Origin: Haloferax sp046557615
Lineage (GTDB): Archaea > Halobacteriota > Halobacteria > Halobacteriales > Haloferacaceae
DNA length: 64,000 nt
Direction: 5' to 3'
Assembly: GCF_046557615.1 (NCBI RefSeq)
Contig: NZ_JBKIII010000001.1
Location: 1,550,001 to 1,614,000 of the forward strand
The notes beneath the pieces were generated by a model. It was not told the DNA's origin, searched no databases, and saw only the letters and a list, made by a program, of their open reading frames with translations. A program made the position numbers and the translations under genes. Position 1 is the first letter of the stretch; every line of letters starts with the position of its first letter. Below, in pieces: positions 8,462 to 17,245 of this stretch.

Positions 8462-8501
8462 GAAGAAAGGAAATGGGGAAAGAGAAAATTGGGGGAAACG
8501 G
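8462..8501 (-). terminator. Polypyrimidine terminator tract after radA
   Basis: Starting 13 bases past the radA stop, the minus (coding) strand runs through about 40 bases that are almost all C and T, with T-rich clusters. No hairpin is obvious. U-rich tracts without strong stems are the usual archaeal termination signal (known). This would end radA transcription before the downstream flavoprotein promoter. Confidence 0.5.
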
Positions 8502-8514
8502 AGTGTGTGCGGAG

Positions 8515-9546
8515 TTACTCGGGCTTCAGACCGCCGTCCTGCACGCGCATGACTGCCTCGCCGTCGGCGAGGTTCGGCGCGTCCACGAGACGGACGATAC
8601 GCTTGTCACCCTTCGACTTGCGGAGGTAGATACGGAACGTCGAAGTGTGGCCGAGGATGTTGCCACCGATTGGCTGGGTCGGGTCACCGAAGTAGGAGTC
8701 GGGGTTGGACGCGACCTGGTTGGTCACGAGAATACCCGTGTTGTACAGGTCGCCGATGCGCATCAGGTCGTGCAGGTGCTTGTTGAGCTTCTGCTGGCGT
8801 TCGGCGAGTTGACCACGGCCGACGTACTCGGCGCGGAAGTGGGCGGTGAGCGAGTCGACACAGAGGAGGCGAACCGGCCAGTCGGTGTCTTCGTGTTCAC
8901 CAGCGAGTTCCTTGGCCTTCTCGGCGAGGAGAATCTGGTGGTTGGAGTTGAACGCCTTTGCGACGTGAATCTTGTCGAGGAAGTCCGCGACGAGTGCTTC
9001 CATCGCGTCTTCGTCGCCCGGCGAGCCCTCGATTTCGCGCTCGTCCATCGTCACTTGGAGCACGTCGTCTTCGAGACCGTGAACCATGTCGTCGATACGC
9101 TCGGGGCGGAAGGTGTCTTCGGAGTCGACGAAGATACAGGAGCCACCGAGGCCACCGATTTCGCGGGGGAGTTGAACGTTAACCGCGAGTTGATGGGTAA
9201 TCTGGGACTTACCGGCACCGAATTCACCGTACACTTCGGTAATAGACTGCGTTTCGAGTCCGCCACCGAGGAGTTCGTCTACCTCGTCGATTTGCCAACT
9301 GAGTTTGCCGATTTCTTTGCGTCGTTCGAGGACCATCGAACCGGTCTCGAAGCCACCCACGTCGGCGGCCTTCCGTGCGGCGTTGATGATGTCCGAGGCC
9401 GTACTCGTACCGATGTCGGCCTTGTTCGATAGTTCGCCGGGGCTGGCGACTGCAATCGACTGATAGGTGTCGTAGCCGTTCTCGATGAGTTTGTCGGCGG
9501 TGGCCGGGCCGACGCCGGGGAGATTTTCGAGTTCGTCTTCTGCCAT
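8515..9546 (-). CDS. radA: DNA repair and recombination protein RadA
   Basis: 343 residues, archaeal RecA/Rad51 recombinase. The N-terminal helix-hairpin-helix domain spans residues 5-40 ('LPGVGPATADKLIENG'), Walker A is GEFGAGKSQ at 107-115, and Walker B/L1 lies around 'VRLLCVDSLTAHFRAEY'; the L2 region contains 'VTNQVASNPDSYFGDP'. It forms filaments on ssDNA and drives strand exchange. No intein. ATG 9546 is preferred over 9552: a TTTATG TATA box at 9571-9576 puts the transcript start at about 9547, giving a leaderless mRNA that would exclude the upstream ATG. Confidence 0.97.
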   Translation of the reverse strand: MAEDELENLPGVGPATADKLIENGYDTYQSIAVASPGELSNKADIGTSTASDIINAARKAADVGGFETGSMVLERRKEIGKLSWQIDEVDELLGGGLETQSITEVYGEFGAGKSQITHQLAVNVQLPREIGGLGGSCIFVDSEDTFRPERIDDMVHGLEDDVLQVTMDEREIEGSPGDEDAMEALVADFLDKIHVAKAFNSNHQILLAEKAKELAGEHEDTDWPVRLLCVDSLTAHFRAEYVGRGQLAERQQKLNKHLHDLMRIGDLYNTGILVTNQVASNPDSYFGDPTQPIGGNILGHTSTFRIYLRKSKGDKRIVRLVDAPNLADGEAVMRVQDGGLKPE

Positions 9547-9570
9547 ACCCATTTGTCATTCCCATACCCA

Positions 9571-9576
9571 CATAAA
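9571..9576 (-). promoter_or_regulatory. radA TATA box
   Basis: TTTATG on the minus strand, centred 27-28 bases before the ATG at 9546. This predicts a leaderless radA transcript and decides the start codon. Confidence 0.55.
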
Positions 9577-9717
9577 CCCTCGTTAACAGCAGAGTGAAAG
9601 TGAAATCGCAAGACTGTGGGAGGGCGGTTCGAGGTGTCTGACGAACGTTCAAATCAGAAGACTGCGAGCGACTCCAGTGACAACAAGACTATCCCTTACG
9701 TGATTCTTGAATAACAC

Positions 9718-9942
9718 ATGTCCGAAAAGACCACTGTCGAATTTATCGAAGAGTGGCAGACTGGGGCGTTTCTCGTTATCGGGTGTGTTCTCACTGGCGT
9801 CGTCGGTGCGATGGCGCTCGTGAGGATTGCGTCGGTGGTTCTCGACCCGAGAGTCGGCTGGGTCGGGTTTGTCCTGGGGTTCTTCGGCAGCGGGTTACTC
9901 GCGTTCGTGCTGTTCTCGGTTCTCCTCTACGGCACCGACTGA
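9718..9942 (+). CDS. Small two-helix membrane protein, unknown function
   Basis: 74 residues with an acidic N-terminal tail (MSEKTTVEFIEEW) and two hydrophobic helices, about residues 17-40 and 46-70, joined by a short loop 'LDPRVGW'. No recognised family motif. ATG 9718 is the first codon of the open frame and follows an AT-rich promoter-like stretch. It stands alone between the divergent radA and the convergent pspAB. Confidence 0.65.
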   Translation: MSEKTTVEFIEEWQTGAFLVIGCVLTGVVGAMALVRIASVVLDPRVGWVGFVLGFFGSGLLAFVLFSVLLYGTD

Positions 9943-9955
9943 ACTGGCGTCGTCG

Positions 9956-10561
9956 CTACTCCCACGGGTGGCCACTCGCCGTCGAGGGCCACAGCGGATA
10001 CCAGTACTCTTCGTCGTCTTCGATACCCAACTCGCCATCTAACACCGATTCGAGTTTAAACTCCAGTCGTTGATTCCGCTCGCTCGTCCCGCGTGGAGAG
10101 AAGGGATAGTACGCACCGCGGCGGAACGAGTAGACCCAGTACACTCTGTCGCTACCCTTCTCGAATCCGAAGAGGGCCGCGAGCAGGCGCGACCCGTAAC
10201 CGCGTTCGATGAACTCGTCGGCCGCGAAGTGGATACTCGTCACGAGGTCCTCGGGGTCGTCGTCGCTGAGTACCACCCAGTTGTAGCCGTACTCGTCGCT
10301 GTGGCGACGGAACTCGGTGCCCGTCTCCTCACTCCCGGCGTGGAGGATGGTCTCGACGGCATCGACCGTCTCTTCGAAGTCGGTGCTATCGACAGACGAG
10401 AAGCAGAGTGCCGCCTCACCAACTGAGTCGAATCGGAGGTCGGCCTCCATCGTGAGATAGGCCGTACTCATCCCGAAGAGGTCGTCGGGGTCGGCGCGGC
10501 GGGTCGCATCAGATTCCGCGCTGATACCAAGCGCGGCGCGAAGTGAATCGAAGAGTCCCAT
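9956..10561 (-). CDS. pspAB: PspA-associated protein PspAB-like
   Basis: 201 residues beginning MGLFDSLRAALGI. Central segments 'LFGMSTAYLTMEADLRFDSV' and 'YGYNWVVLSDDDPEDLVTSI', and a tail with 'VYWVYSFRRGAYYPF', match my recollection of the PspAB family. That family accompanies the HtpX protease and PspA/Vipp-type membrane-stress proteins in archaea and actinobacteria. htpX lies 2.5 kb away on the same strand, which supports a membrane stress role. Cytoplasmic, no membrane segment. The family name is from recognition, not a search. Confidence 0.7.
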   Translation of the reverse strand: MGLFDSLRAALGISAESDATRRADPDDLFGMSTAYLTMEADLRFDSVGEAALCFSSVDSTDFEETVDAVETILHAGSEETGTEFRRHSDEYGYNWVVLSDDDPEDLVTSIHFAADEFIERGYGSRLLAALFGFEKGSDRVYWVYSFRRGAYYPFSPRGTSERNQRLEFKLESVLDGELGIEDDEEYWYPLWPSTASGHPWE

Positions 10562-10609
10562 GCACGTCGCTAGGTGGGGGGATACCTTAGCGTGGTGGGA
10601 CAGATTCGA

Positions 10610-11704
10610 TTATCGGTCAAAGTCTCCCCGAATCACAGCGTCGGCGACGAACGACATGTAGTCGATGAGCGCACCTCTGGTTGCGTCCGACCCAGCTTCC
10701 ACGTCGTGTCGGTCGAGGTCTGCCCAGACGGTTGCGAGCATGAACGCTGAATAGGCGTGATAGAAGCGTTTGTGGTCGAAGTCGATGCCCGAGCGTTGTT
10801 CGTAGCGGTCGATGAGTTCGTGTCGAGTCGGACTTCCCGATTTCGTCGAGAACGGTGTGAATCCGTACTCGTCAAGGTCGCGGACGTTATCGAGACCTCC
10901 TTTCTCTGCGTACTTCGCTTCGAGGTCATCGAGCGGGAGCGCCGGGTCATCGTCGTCGCGCCAGTAGAGACAGAAGTAACCGAGTTCGGTCAGCGGGTCG
11001 CCGAGGTATGCGGTTTCCCAGTCGATGACCGCCGCAAATTCAGGTCTGCTCTCACCCGTGAAGACGATGTTACTCGGCCCGAAATCGCCGTGAACGAGCG
11101 TCGTCTTCGGCTTCGAGGGAGCGTTCGATCGAAGCCACAAAGCGATACGCCGGAGCGACGAAAAGTCGTGGGCCGTCACACTCGCGGCCTCGTCGAGTCG
11201 GTCGGAGGCACGAGCGAGCTGGTCGCGTGGTGAGCGATGGTTGCACACGTCTTCGAACGGGCCAGTATCGAGCGAGTGCAGTTCCGCGAGGAGGTCGATA
11301 AATCCGGTCGCCACCTGCTCGCGTGCGGTCGGGTTCTGGAATCGTTCGGGCAGGTCTGCACCCACGGGAATCGTCTCGCCGTCGAGATACGTCGCCACGA
11401 AGAATGGTTCTCCGAGTACCGACTCGTCCTCGCAGAACAGTACCGGCGTCTGTGTCGGAATGGTGGTCGTTTCGAGACGTTGCAGTGTCTCGTACTCCTG
11501 CCTCAAGTCACCAAAGAGGTTGGTGTACCGCAATCGATTCGGCCGCCGAAGGACGAACGCGTCCTCCTCGTCCGCAGTCGAGATGGCGAGCATCACGTTG
11601 AGTTTGTCGTCGAGGAGTCGGACGCCAGTCACCTCGACACCGAGTTCTCCCGCAAGATACGATTTCAAGCGACTCACATCGATATTACCGGGGAGACTGG
11701 CCAT
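10610..11704 (-). CDS. Phosphotransferase (APH / ACAD10-type kinase-like)
   Basis: 364 residues. Aminoglycoside-phosphotransferase fold signatures: N-lobe 'EDAFVLRRPNRLRYTNLFGD', hinge 'FFVATYLDGETIP', the Brenner motif H205-G-D207-F-G-P-S-N212, and D228 in 'VIDWETAYLGDPLTELGYFC'. In this family D207 acts as catalytic base and D228 binds Mg-ATP. It resembles the ACAD10/11-type 4-hydroxyacyl kinases more than antibiotic-resistance enzymes (inference); substrate unknown. No acyl-CoA dehydrogenase is visible nearby. Confidence 0.85.
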   Translation of the reverse strand: MASLPGNIDVSRLKSYLAGELGVEVTGVRLLDDKLNVMLAISTADEEDAFVLRRPNRLRYTNLFGDLRQEYETLQRLETTTIPTQTPVLFCEDESVLGEPFFVATYLDGETIPVGADLPERFQNPTAREQVATGFIDLLAELHSLDTGPFEDVCNHRSPRDQLARASDRLDEAASVTAHDFSSLRRIALWLRSNAPSKPKTTLVHGDFGPSNIVFTGESRPEFAAVIDWETAYLGDPLTELGYFCLYWRDDDDPALPLDDLEAKYAEKGGLDNVRDLDEYGFTPFSTKSGSPTRHELIDRYEQRSGIDFDHKRFYHAYSAFMLATVWADLDRHDVEAGSDATRGALIDYMSFVADAVIRGDFDR

Positions 11705-11743
11705 AGGATGACAACTTATCGACGTTTGATAAACGCTCGGGGG

Positions 11744-12952
11744 TCAGGCTTCTTCCAGCGCATACACCGTCCCATCCGCATCGCCGACGAACAGTCGTCC
11801 GCCAGCGATAGACGGCGGACCGTAGACGCCTCCTTCTGTCTCGAATCGCCACAACACGGACCCATCTTCGAGGGACTGGGCTTCGACGTAGCCTCCCGTG
11901 TTGCCTGCATAGACGACGCCATTGGCAACTGACGCGGCGGTCCAGTGCCTGTCACCCTCGCGCGACCAAATCCGAGCGCCCGTCTCGGCATCGAGTGCGA
12001 ACAGGGTTGCTGCGTCGGTCCCTTCGCCGTCTCTCGTTCCGACGAGGACGGTTCCATCCGCAACGGAGGGCGCGCTTCGGATTTGGGCGTCGAGTTCGAC
12101 GGTCCACAGGAGTTCTCCAGTAGATGAGAAGGCGTGGACGCCGCCGTACTTCGGCAGTCCACCATCAGAAAGTCCAACGGGTGATTCGATGACGGAATAG
12201 CGGGAGTACGGTTCTGGCCCACAACAGAACACGCGTCGGTCAGCGACAGCAACGGTTCGTGGAACGATGTCAAGCGCCCGCTCCCACTCTATGTCTCCGG
12301 TTCGAGCGTCCAGTGCTCGCAACCGTGGAGACTGTTTTCTCGCATACTTGGCGTCGTCGTCACCGGTTCGAAGTTCGTCGTCCCCCAAACCAGAACTCCC
12401 GACGTAGAGCGTGTCTCCAACGAGTGCCGCCGCTCCGTAGAACGACTCACGTGGGGCGAATGACCAGTGAACCACACCAGTTTCTATCTCGACGGCGCTC
12501 AGTGTCCAATCGGTGAGACAGTAGAGCATGCCACCTTCGGCAAGTGGTGGGACTCCTTCTGTGCTGAGTGGTGCCGACCCGTCGTACTCGCGGACTCGTT
12601 CTCCCGTGTCAACATCGTATCCTCTGACGAGCGGTGGAAAGTCCAACATCGTCACGTAGGCGGTGCCATCGAGGACCGTCGGCGACCCTCGAAGTTCGAC
12701 CTGTGGGTCGTCTTTTGGAACCGAATAGCGCTTCGTCCCGCTTTCGACATCGATGCCGTGGAGGTTCGATTTGGCATCGTGTGGAAACTGCGTCGCAGCG
12801 TGGACCACTGCGTCCGCGATGACGGGCGTTCCCGTGACGAAGTACCCGGCGTCGTACGTCCACCGACAGGACACGTCGCCAGTCGGCCCGGCGTGTGGTG
12901 TACACCCAGTGTTTGCGTGGTCGTACCGCCACCACCGCCACTCGTCGCTCAT
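11744..12952 (-). CDS. PQQ-type beta-propeller repeat protein
   Basis: 402 residues made of repeated propeller blades, each with a variant of 'GTVYALDAETG': for example 'TLFALDAETGARIWSREG', 'RLRALDARTGDIEWERAL', 'GGVHAFSSTGELLWTVEL' and 'LFVGDADGTVYALEEA'. There is no signal peptide, lipobox or Tat motif, so the protein looks cytoplasmic, unlike most BamB- or quinoprotein-type propellers, which are exported. No enzyme domain is attached. Likely a binding scaffold (inference). It lies between the kinase-like gene and htpX on the same strand. Confidence 0.85.
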   Translation of the reverse strand: MSDEWRWWRYDHANTGCTPHAGPTGDVSCRWTYDAGYFVTGTPVIADAVVHAATQFPHDAKSNLHGIDVESGTKRYSVPKDDPQVELRGSPTVLDGTAYVTMLDFPPLVRGYDVDTGERVREYDGSAPLSTEGVPPLAEGGMLYCLTDWTLSAVEIETGVVHWSFAPRESFYGAAALVGDTLYVGSSGLGDDELRTGDDDAKYARKQSPRLRALDARTGDIEWERALDIVPRTVAVADRRVFCCGPEPYSRYSVIESPVGLSDGGLPKYGGVHAFSSTGELLWTVELDAQIRSAPSVADGTVLVGTRDGEGTDAATLFALDAETGARIWSREGDRHWTAASVANGVVYAGNTGGYVEAQSLEDGSVLWRFETEGGVYGPPSIAGGRLFVGDADGTVYALEEA

Positions 12953-13010
12953 GAGGCTACGTCATGTCCGACAGCTAAAACGTTTGAGTCGTGAAAAAGT
13001 CAGAGCCCGT

Positions 13011-13892
13011 TCAGAACGTTTCCATCTCGCGCTCCATGTCGCGGAGGCGCTCGACGCGCTTTTCGGTCGATGGGTGGGTGCTGAAAAGCCGACCGATGAA
13101 GTCCGACTTGATTGGGATGATGAAGAACGCGTTCATCTCCGAGGTCTCGCGCATGTCGCGCTTGGGGACGCTCTCCATCCGGCCCGAAATCTTGAGCAGG
13201 GCGGAGGCGAGCGCCGAGGGTTGGCCGGTGATGACCGCCGCACCGCGGTCTGCGGAGTACTCGCGGTAGCGCGAGAGGGCGCGAATCAGCAGGTAGGAGA
13301 TAATCCACACCAAGAGCGAGGCGATGATAGCGACGATGACCGGCATGTTCTGGCGGTTGTCGTCGCCGCCGAAGAGCCACCCCCAGCGGACGATGAGGAA
13401 GGCGATACTGGAGAGGAACGAGGCGATGGTCATGACCATCACGTCGCGGTTCTTCACGTGCGCGAGTTCGTGCGCGATGACGCCTTCTAACTCGTCGTCA
13501 TCCAATGTGCGCATCAGGCCGGTGGTGACACACACTGCTGAATTCTTCTGCGAGCGCCCGGTTGCGAACGCGTTGGGCACGGAGGTGTCGGCGATGGCGA
13601 CTTTGGGCTTCGGCAGGTCTGCCTGCTGAGCGAGGCGACCGACCATCGCGTGTAACTTGCGGGCCTGCGGGCCGTCGTCTTCGTCCACGACTTTCGCGCC
13701 CATGCTGTAGAGGGCGAGCTTGTCGCTGAAGAAGAACTGGGCGAAGAGGAAGATGCCCATGAACGCGACCATGATGAACAGGTTGTTGAAGTAGACCAGT
13801 AGTACGCCTGCAAAGACGATGTACAGAGCGAACAGGAGGAACATCGTGAACGCCATGCGCCCGCGAAGTCCCCAGTCCGGTTTCCAATCCAT
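13011..13892 (-). CDS. htpX: Membrane zinc metalloprotease HtpX
   Basis: 293 residues. Two N-terminal helices (about 13-35 and 37-57) are followed by the peptidase M48 core with the zinc motif H141-E-L-A-H145 in 'EGVIAHELAHVKNRDV'. Two more hydrophobic segments follow, then the third-ligand region 'ALSRYREYSADRGAA'. It degrades misfolded membrane proteins. ATG 13892 is supported by a TATA box 25 bases upstream that implies a leaderless mRNA. That TATA box overlaps a palindrome, suggesting regulated expression. Confidence 0.94.
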   Translation of the reverse strand: MDWKPDWGLRGRMAFTMFLLFALYIVFAGVLLVYFNNLFIMVAFMGIFLFAQFFFSDKLALYSMGAKVVDEDDGPQARKLHAMVGRLAQQADLPKPKVAIADTSVPNAFATGRSQKNSAVCVTTGLMRTLDDDELEGVIAHELAHVKNRDVMVMTIASFLSSIAFLIVRWGWLFGGDDNRQNMPVIVAIIASLLVWIISYLLIRALSRYREYSADRGAAVITGQPSALASALLKISGRMESVPKRDMRETSEMNAFFIIPIKSDFIGRLFSTHPSTEKRVERLRDMEREMETF

Positions 13893-13900
13893 ACGATGTG

Positions 13901-13918
13901 ATTAGTAATCCGACTAAT
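13901..13918. promoter_or_regulatory. Palindrome overlapping the htpX TATA box
   Basis: ATTAGT-AATCCG-ACTAAT is a perfect 6-6-6 inverted repeat, 9-26 bases upstream of the htpX ATG. The minus-strand TATA-like sequence GTTTATTAG (13913-13921) overlaps its upstream arm. A protein bound here would block TBP or polymerase entry, so this is a candidate repressor operator for the protease gene. Confidence 0.5.
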
Positions 13919-13990
13919 AAACGCTGTTGGAGTGTGGTATGATGGCACGGTTCCCCGAAGGTTAGTAGCCTCGACTACGACCACTCCACT

Positions 13991-14881
13991 ATGGAAACCG
14001 TCATCGTCACCGGCGCGCTGGGTCGCTCGGGTCGCTGGATTACCGACCGACTCGCAGAAGAGTACGACGTTATCGCCGTGGACCTCACACAGCCCGGATT
14101 CGAGGTTGACGCGAGAGAGAACGTCGATTTCCGTGCGGCCGACCTGACCGAGATGGGCGAAGTCGCCGACCTCTTTGCCGACCTCGACCCAGACGCCGTC
14201 GTCCACTGGGCGGCGATTCCGTCGCCGACGCGCCACGCGGGCAGTCGCGTCTTCGAGACGAACGTCCAATCGACCTACAACGTCCTCGTCGCGGCGGCCC
14301 GCGCGGATGCACGAATCGTCTGGGCATCCTCCGAGAGCGCCTACGGCTTTGCGTTCGCCGAGGAGACGCCGCTTCCCGACTTTCTCCCAATCACCGAAGA
14401 ACACCCGTTCCGGCCCGAAGACCCCTACGGGACCGCCAAAGTTGCGGGTGAGGAAGTCTCGAAGATGGTCGCCCGCAAGTACGACATCTCCACCTGTGCG
14501 ATTCGGCCCTCGTGGATTCAGTACCCCGGCGACTACCCCTGCCGCAATATCGCCGAATCCGATGACCTCGCGGGCGGCGCCGGTAACTGCTGGTCCTACG
14601 TAGACGTGCGCGACGTGGCCGACCTCGTGGTCGCGGCACTCGCACACCCGGTCACGGGCCACGAAGCACTCCACGCCGCCGCCGCCGACAACTACCTCGA
14701 CCGACCGACCGCTGAGGCCGTCGAGGAGTTCTTCGGTGACCTTCCCGAGCAGTGCGCGCTCGATGGCGACAAGTCGGCGCTTTCGACCGCGAAAGCACAG
14801 GCCCTCGTTGGCTGGCAACCGTCGCACTCGTGGCGCGAAGCGGCTGACGAAAACGTTGCAGAGCCCGTTCTCTGGGAGTAA
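13991..14881 (+). CDS. NAD-dependent epimerase/dehydratase family protein
   Basis: 296 residues, extended short-chain dehydrogenase fold. N-terminal nucleotide motif 'VIVTGALGRSGRWI' (TGxxGxxG type), 'AVHWAAIPSPT' as the central strand, and the catalytic Y-x3-K in 'DPYGTAKVAGEEVSK'. Likely acts on a nucleotide sugar or small-molecule substrate; identity unknown. It is divergent from htpX and followed after 50 bases by the phosphoribosyltransferase gene. Confidence 0.87.
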   Translation: METVIVTGALGRSGRWITDRLAEEYDVIAVDLTQPGFEVDARENVDFRAADLTEMGEVADLFADLDPDAVVHWAAIPSPTRHAGSRVFETNVQSTYNVLVAAARADARIVWASSESAYGFAFAEETPLPDFLPITEEHPFRPEDPYGTAKVAGEEVSKMVARKYDISTCAIRPSWIQYPGDYPCRNIAESDDLAGGAGNCWSYVDVRDVADLVVAALAHPVTGHEALHAAAADNYLDRPTAEAVEEFFGDLPEQCALDGDKSALSTAKAQALVGWQPSHSWREAADENVAEPVLWE

Positions 14882-14931
14882 CGAATCAAATTAGCGGTTC
14901 AGTTTTCGGGTTGCACCACCAATCTAGTCCT

Positions 14932-15564
14932 ATGTTCGCCGACAGAACCGATGCGGGTCGCCGACTGGGGGAGTTACTGGTGGAACGCGGTGAGACGGCG
15001 GACGTCATCCTCGCGATTCCGCGCGGTGGACTTCCTGTCGGTCGAGAAGTCGCAGATGCGCTCGATACTCCGTTAGACGTGGTGGTCGCGTCGAAAGTAG
15101 GTGCGCCGAGCAATCCAGAGTTAGCCATCGGCGCGGTCGCGGGCGATGGAAGCGTCTGGTGGAACGACGACTTGCTATCGTACTTCCCCGTCGAAGATGC
15201 GTATCTCGAACGGGAGCGCCAGCACGAAGCCGAAGTAGCCAGAGAGAAAGTCGCCCGATACCGTGGGGGAGACCCGATTCCAGACCTCGAAGGAAAGCGC
15301 GTCATCATCGTGGACGACGGCATCGCCACGGGAGCGACCGTTCGCGCGTGTCTCCGGCAGGTGAACGCCGCCGGGGCCGAACACGTCGTTCTCGCGGTTC
15401 CAGTCGCCCCCGAACACTCGATTGCCGAACTCGAAGCTGAGTGCGACGAAGTCGTCGCCGTCGAGACACCTGTCGTCTTCGGCGCGGTGGGTGCGTTCTA
15501 CCGAAACTTCGCACAGGTCTCCGACGACGATGCGGTGGGGTACCTCGGCGGCGCGGGTGCGTGA
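14932..15564 (+). CDS. Phosphoribosyltransferase family protein
   Basis: 210 residues. The PRPP-binding motif 'KRVIIVDDGIATGATV' is intact, with the two acidic residues and the GxATG loop. N-terminal 'ILAIPRGGLPVGREVADAL' and 'VVVASKVGAPSNPELAIGAV' match the stand-alone PRTase family of predicted phosphoribosyltransferases. Its base substrate cannot be deduced. ATG 14932 is chosen over an in-frame ATG seven codons upstream because the family starts close to 'MFADRTDAG'. NMD3 follows 37 bases later. Confidence 0.86.
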   Translation: MFADRTDAGRRLGELLVERGETADVILAIPRGGLPVGREVADALDTPLDVVVASKVGAPSNPELAIGAVAGDGSVWWNDDLLSYFPVEDAYLERERQHEAEVAREKVARYRGGDPIPDLEGKRVIIVDDGIATGATVRACLRQVNAAGAEHVVLAVPVAPEHSIAELEAECDEVVAVETPVVFGAVGAFYRNFAQVSDDDAVGYLGGAGA

Positions 15565-15601
15565 CGCGGAATTTAAGCGCCCGAACACGCTAGAGCGGGC
15601 A

Positions 15602-16726
15602 ATGAGTGAATCCCGCGATTTTTGTCCGCGATGCGGTGACCCGATTCCGGAGCGACCGGAACCGCTCCCCGGGATGCCACGCGAGCGCGACGACGTTCTC
15701 TGTGATTCCTGCTATTTCGAGGATTTCGACCTCGTAGATGCGCCCGACAAAATCCAAGTCCGCGTCTGCGCCCAGTGCGGTGCCCTCCATCGCGGCAACC
15801 GCTGGGTAGACGTCGGCGCACAGGACTACACGGACGTCGCCATCGACGAGGTCTCGCAGTCGCTCGGTGTCCACATCAACGCCGAAGAGATTCAGTGGGG
15901 CGTCGAGCCCGAGCAAATCGACCAGAACAACATCCGGATGCACTGCCACTTCTCGGGTGTCGTTCGCGGAACGCCGGTCGAAGAGACCGTCATCGTCCCC
16001 GTGAGCATCGCCCGCGAGACGTGCCAGCGGTGTGGGCGCATCGCCGGTGGCTACTTCGCCAGCATCATCCAAGTCCGCGCAGACACGCGCGTCCCGACGA
16101 AAGAAGAGGCCGAGAGAGCCATCGAAATCGCCGAATCCTACATCGCCGAACGTGAGCAGAAAGGCGACCGAAACGCGTTCATCACGGAAGTGGACCGCGC
16201 ACCCGACGGGCCGAACATGAAGATTTCGAGCAACAAGATGGCCAGCGGGATTTCGAAACGTATCCGCGAGGAACTCGGTGGAATCATCGACGAACACCCG
16301 ACGCTCGTCACCGAAGACGGCGACGGCAACGAAGTCTACCGCGTCACGTTCGTCACGCGCCTCCCGCGCTTTGTCGAAGGAGACATCATCGACCCCGAAG
16401 ACGGCGACGGGCCGGTGTTGGTTCGCAGTAATCGCGGGCGACTCCACGGAACGCGCCTCGCCTCCGGAGAAGAGTACGTCGCGGCGTTCGAAGAGGGTGA
16501 AAACCCAGACGCAGAACCGCTCGGGTCTGTCGAAGATGCCGAAGAAACGACCGTCGTCACGGTCGAAGACGAACACGCAGTGCAGGTACTCGACCCGGTG
16601 ACGTTCGAAGCGAAGACGATTCCGCGGCCGGACTACTTCGACCCCGACGCGCAGATGGTGTCGGTACTCAAGAGTCAAGCCGGATTACACATCTTGCCGG
16701 ATGCGGTCGTCGAAGACGACGAGTAG
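15602..16726 (+). CDS. nmd3: NMD3-family 60S/50S ribosome biogenesis protein
   Basis: 374 residues. The N-terminal half carries zinc-ribbon cysteine pairs: 'DFCPRCGDPIP', 'LCDSCYFEDF', 'VRVCAQCGALHRGNRW' and, further on, 'RETCQRCGRIAGGYF'. The C-terminal half has the NMD3 OB/beta domains. In eukaryotes NMD3 is the 60S export adaptor; archaeal versions are thought to act in large-subunit maturation (known family, inferred role). The start at 15602 gives the canonical MSESRDFCPRCG N-terminus. Confidence 0.92.
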   Translation: MSESRDFCPRCGDPIPERPEPLPGMPRERDDVLCDSCYFEDFDLVDAPDKIQVRVCAQCGALHRGNRWVDVGAQDYTDVAIDEVSQSLGVHINAEEIQWGVEPEQIDQNNIRMHCHFSGVVRGTPVEETVIVPVSIARETCQRCGRIAGGYFASIIQVRADTRVPTKEEAERAIEIAESYIAEREQKGDRNAFITEVDRAPDGPNMKISSNKMASGISKRIREELGGIIDEHPTLVTEDGDGNEVYRVTFVTRLPRFVEGDIIDPEDGDGPVLVRSNRGRLHGTRLASGEEYVAAFEEGENPDAEPLGSVEDAEETTVVTVEDEHAVQVLDPVTFEAKTIPRPDYFDPDAQMVSVLKSQAGLHILPDAVVEDDE

Positions 16727-16729
16727 AAA

Positions 16730-16924
16730 TTAGTCAGCGCTCGCCGGGGTGTCGGCGGGGGCGACGCGCACAGTCGTTTCAGATTCTCGCACGGTGATGC
16801 CGTGGCGCTGGAGCGCAACAGTGAGTTCTTTTTCCGAGTAGCCAGAACGCGTTGCCGCCTGCGAGAGTGTGAGAGTCCCGCTGCGGTACAGTGTCATCGC
16901 CGTGGCGAGTGCGGTAGAGTGCAT
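16730..16924 (-). CDS. Small UPF0175-like helix-turn-helix protein
   Basis: 64 residues. 'AMTLYRSGTLTLSQAATRSG' and 'YSEKELTVALQRHGI' resemble the UPF0175 family, small HTH proteins sometimes annotated as antitoxins. No toxin gene is adjacent, so an antitoxin role is not supported here; a DNA-binding role is plausible. Its 3' end is 4 bases from the convergent NMD3 stop. Confidence 0.65.
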   Translation of the reverse strand: MHSTALATAMTLYRSGTLTLSQAATRSGYSEKELTVALQRHGITVRESETTVRVAPADTPASAD

Positions 16925-17245
16925 GGCCGATACACCCTCATTCAGGGGCCAAGGTGTTAACTATTACGTGAGAAAGCGTGTCAAACACAGAGTTAGTCTC
17001 TCCATAGCTTTACAAACAACAACCCATTTTGTGCATACCTTTGCCAAACAGCCACTAGCATTAACAATCATGTGAAATTTGGCACGAACTTCCCGGACAG
17101 AGTGGACGGAGTGGTGATTTTTGCCACAATAGTGCCATGCCGTCGCACGATTAGGTGTGACAGACACACCAGTAGTGTCCCAAAAGTATCACAGCAGAGA
17201 ACTGGTCCCAAACCGTTAATTTCATCGCTGCGCGAATATCGCAGT
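16925..17245. other. 321-base AT-rich intergenic region
   Basis: No convincing gene. It is clearly AT-richer than the flanks. It contains a perfect 6-5-6 inverted repeat (GGTGTG-ACAGA-CACACC, 17154-17170) and a TATA-like GTTAATTT at 17215-17222 positioned for the small peptide gene at 17246. Two short minus-strand frames (16964-17167 and 17068-17253) have non-halophilic composition and are not called. A non-coding RNA or a divergent regulatory region is possible but not demonstrable. Confidence 0.5.
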
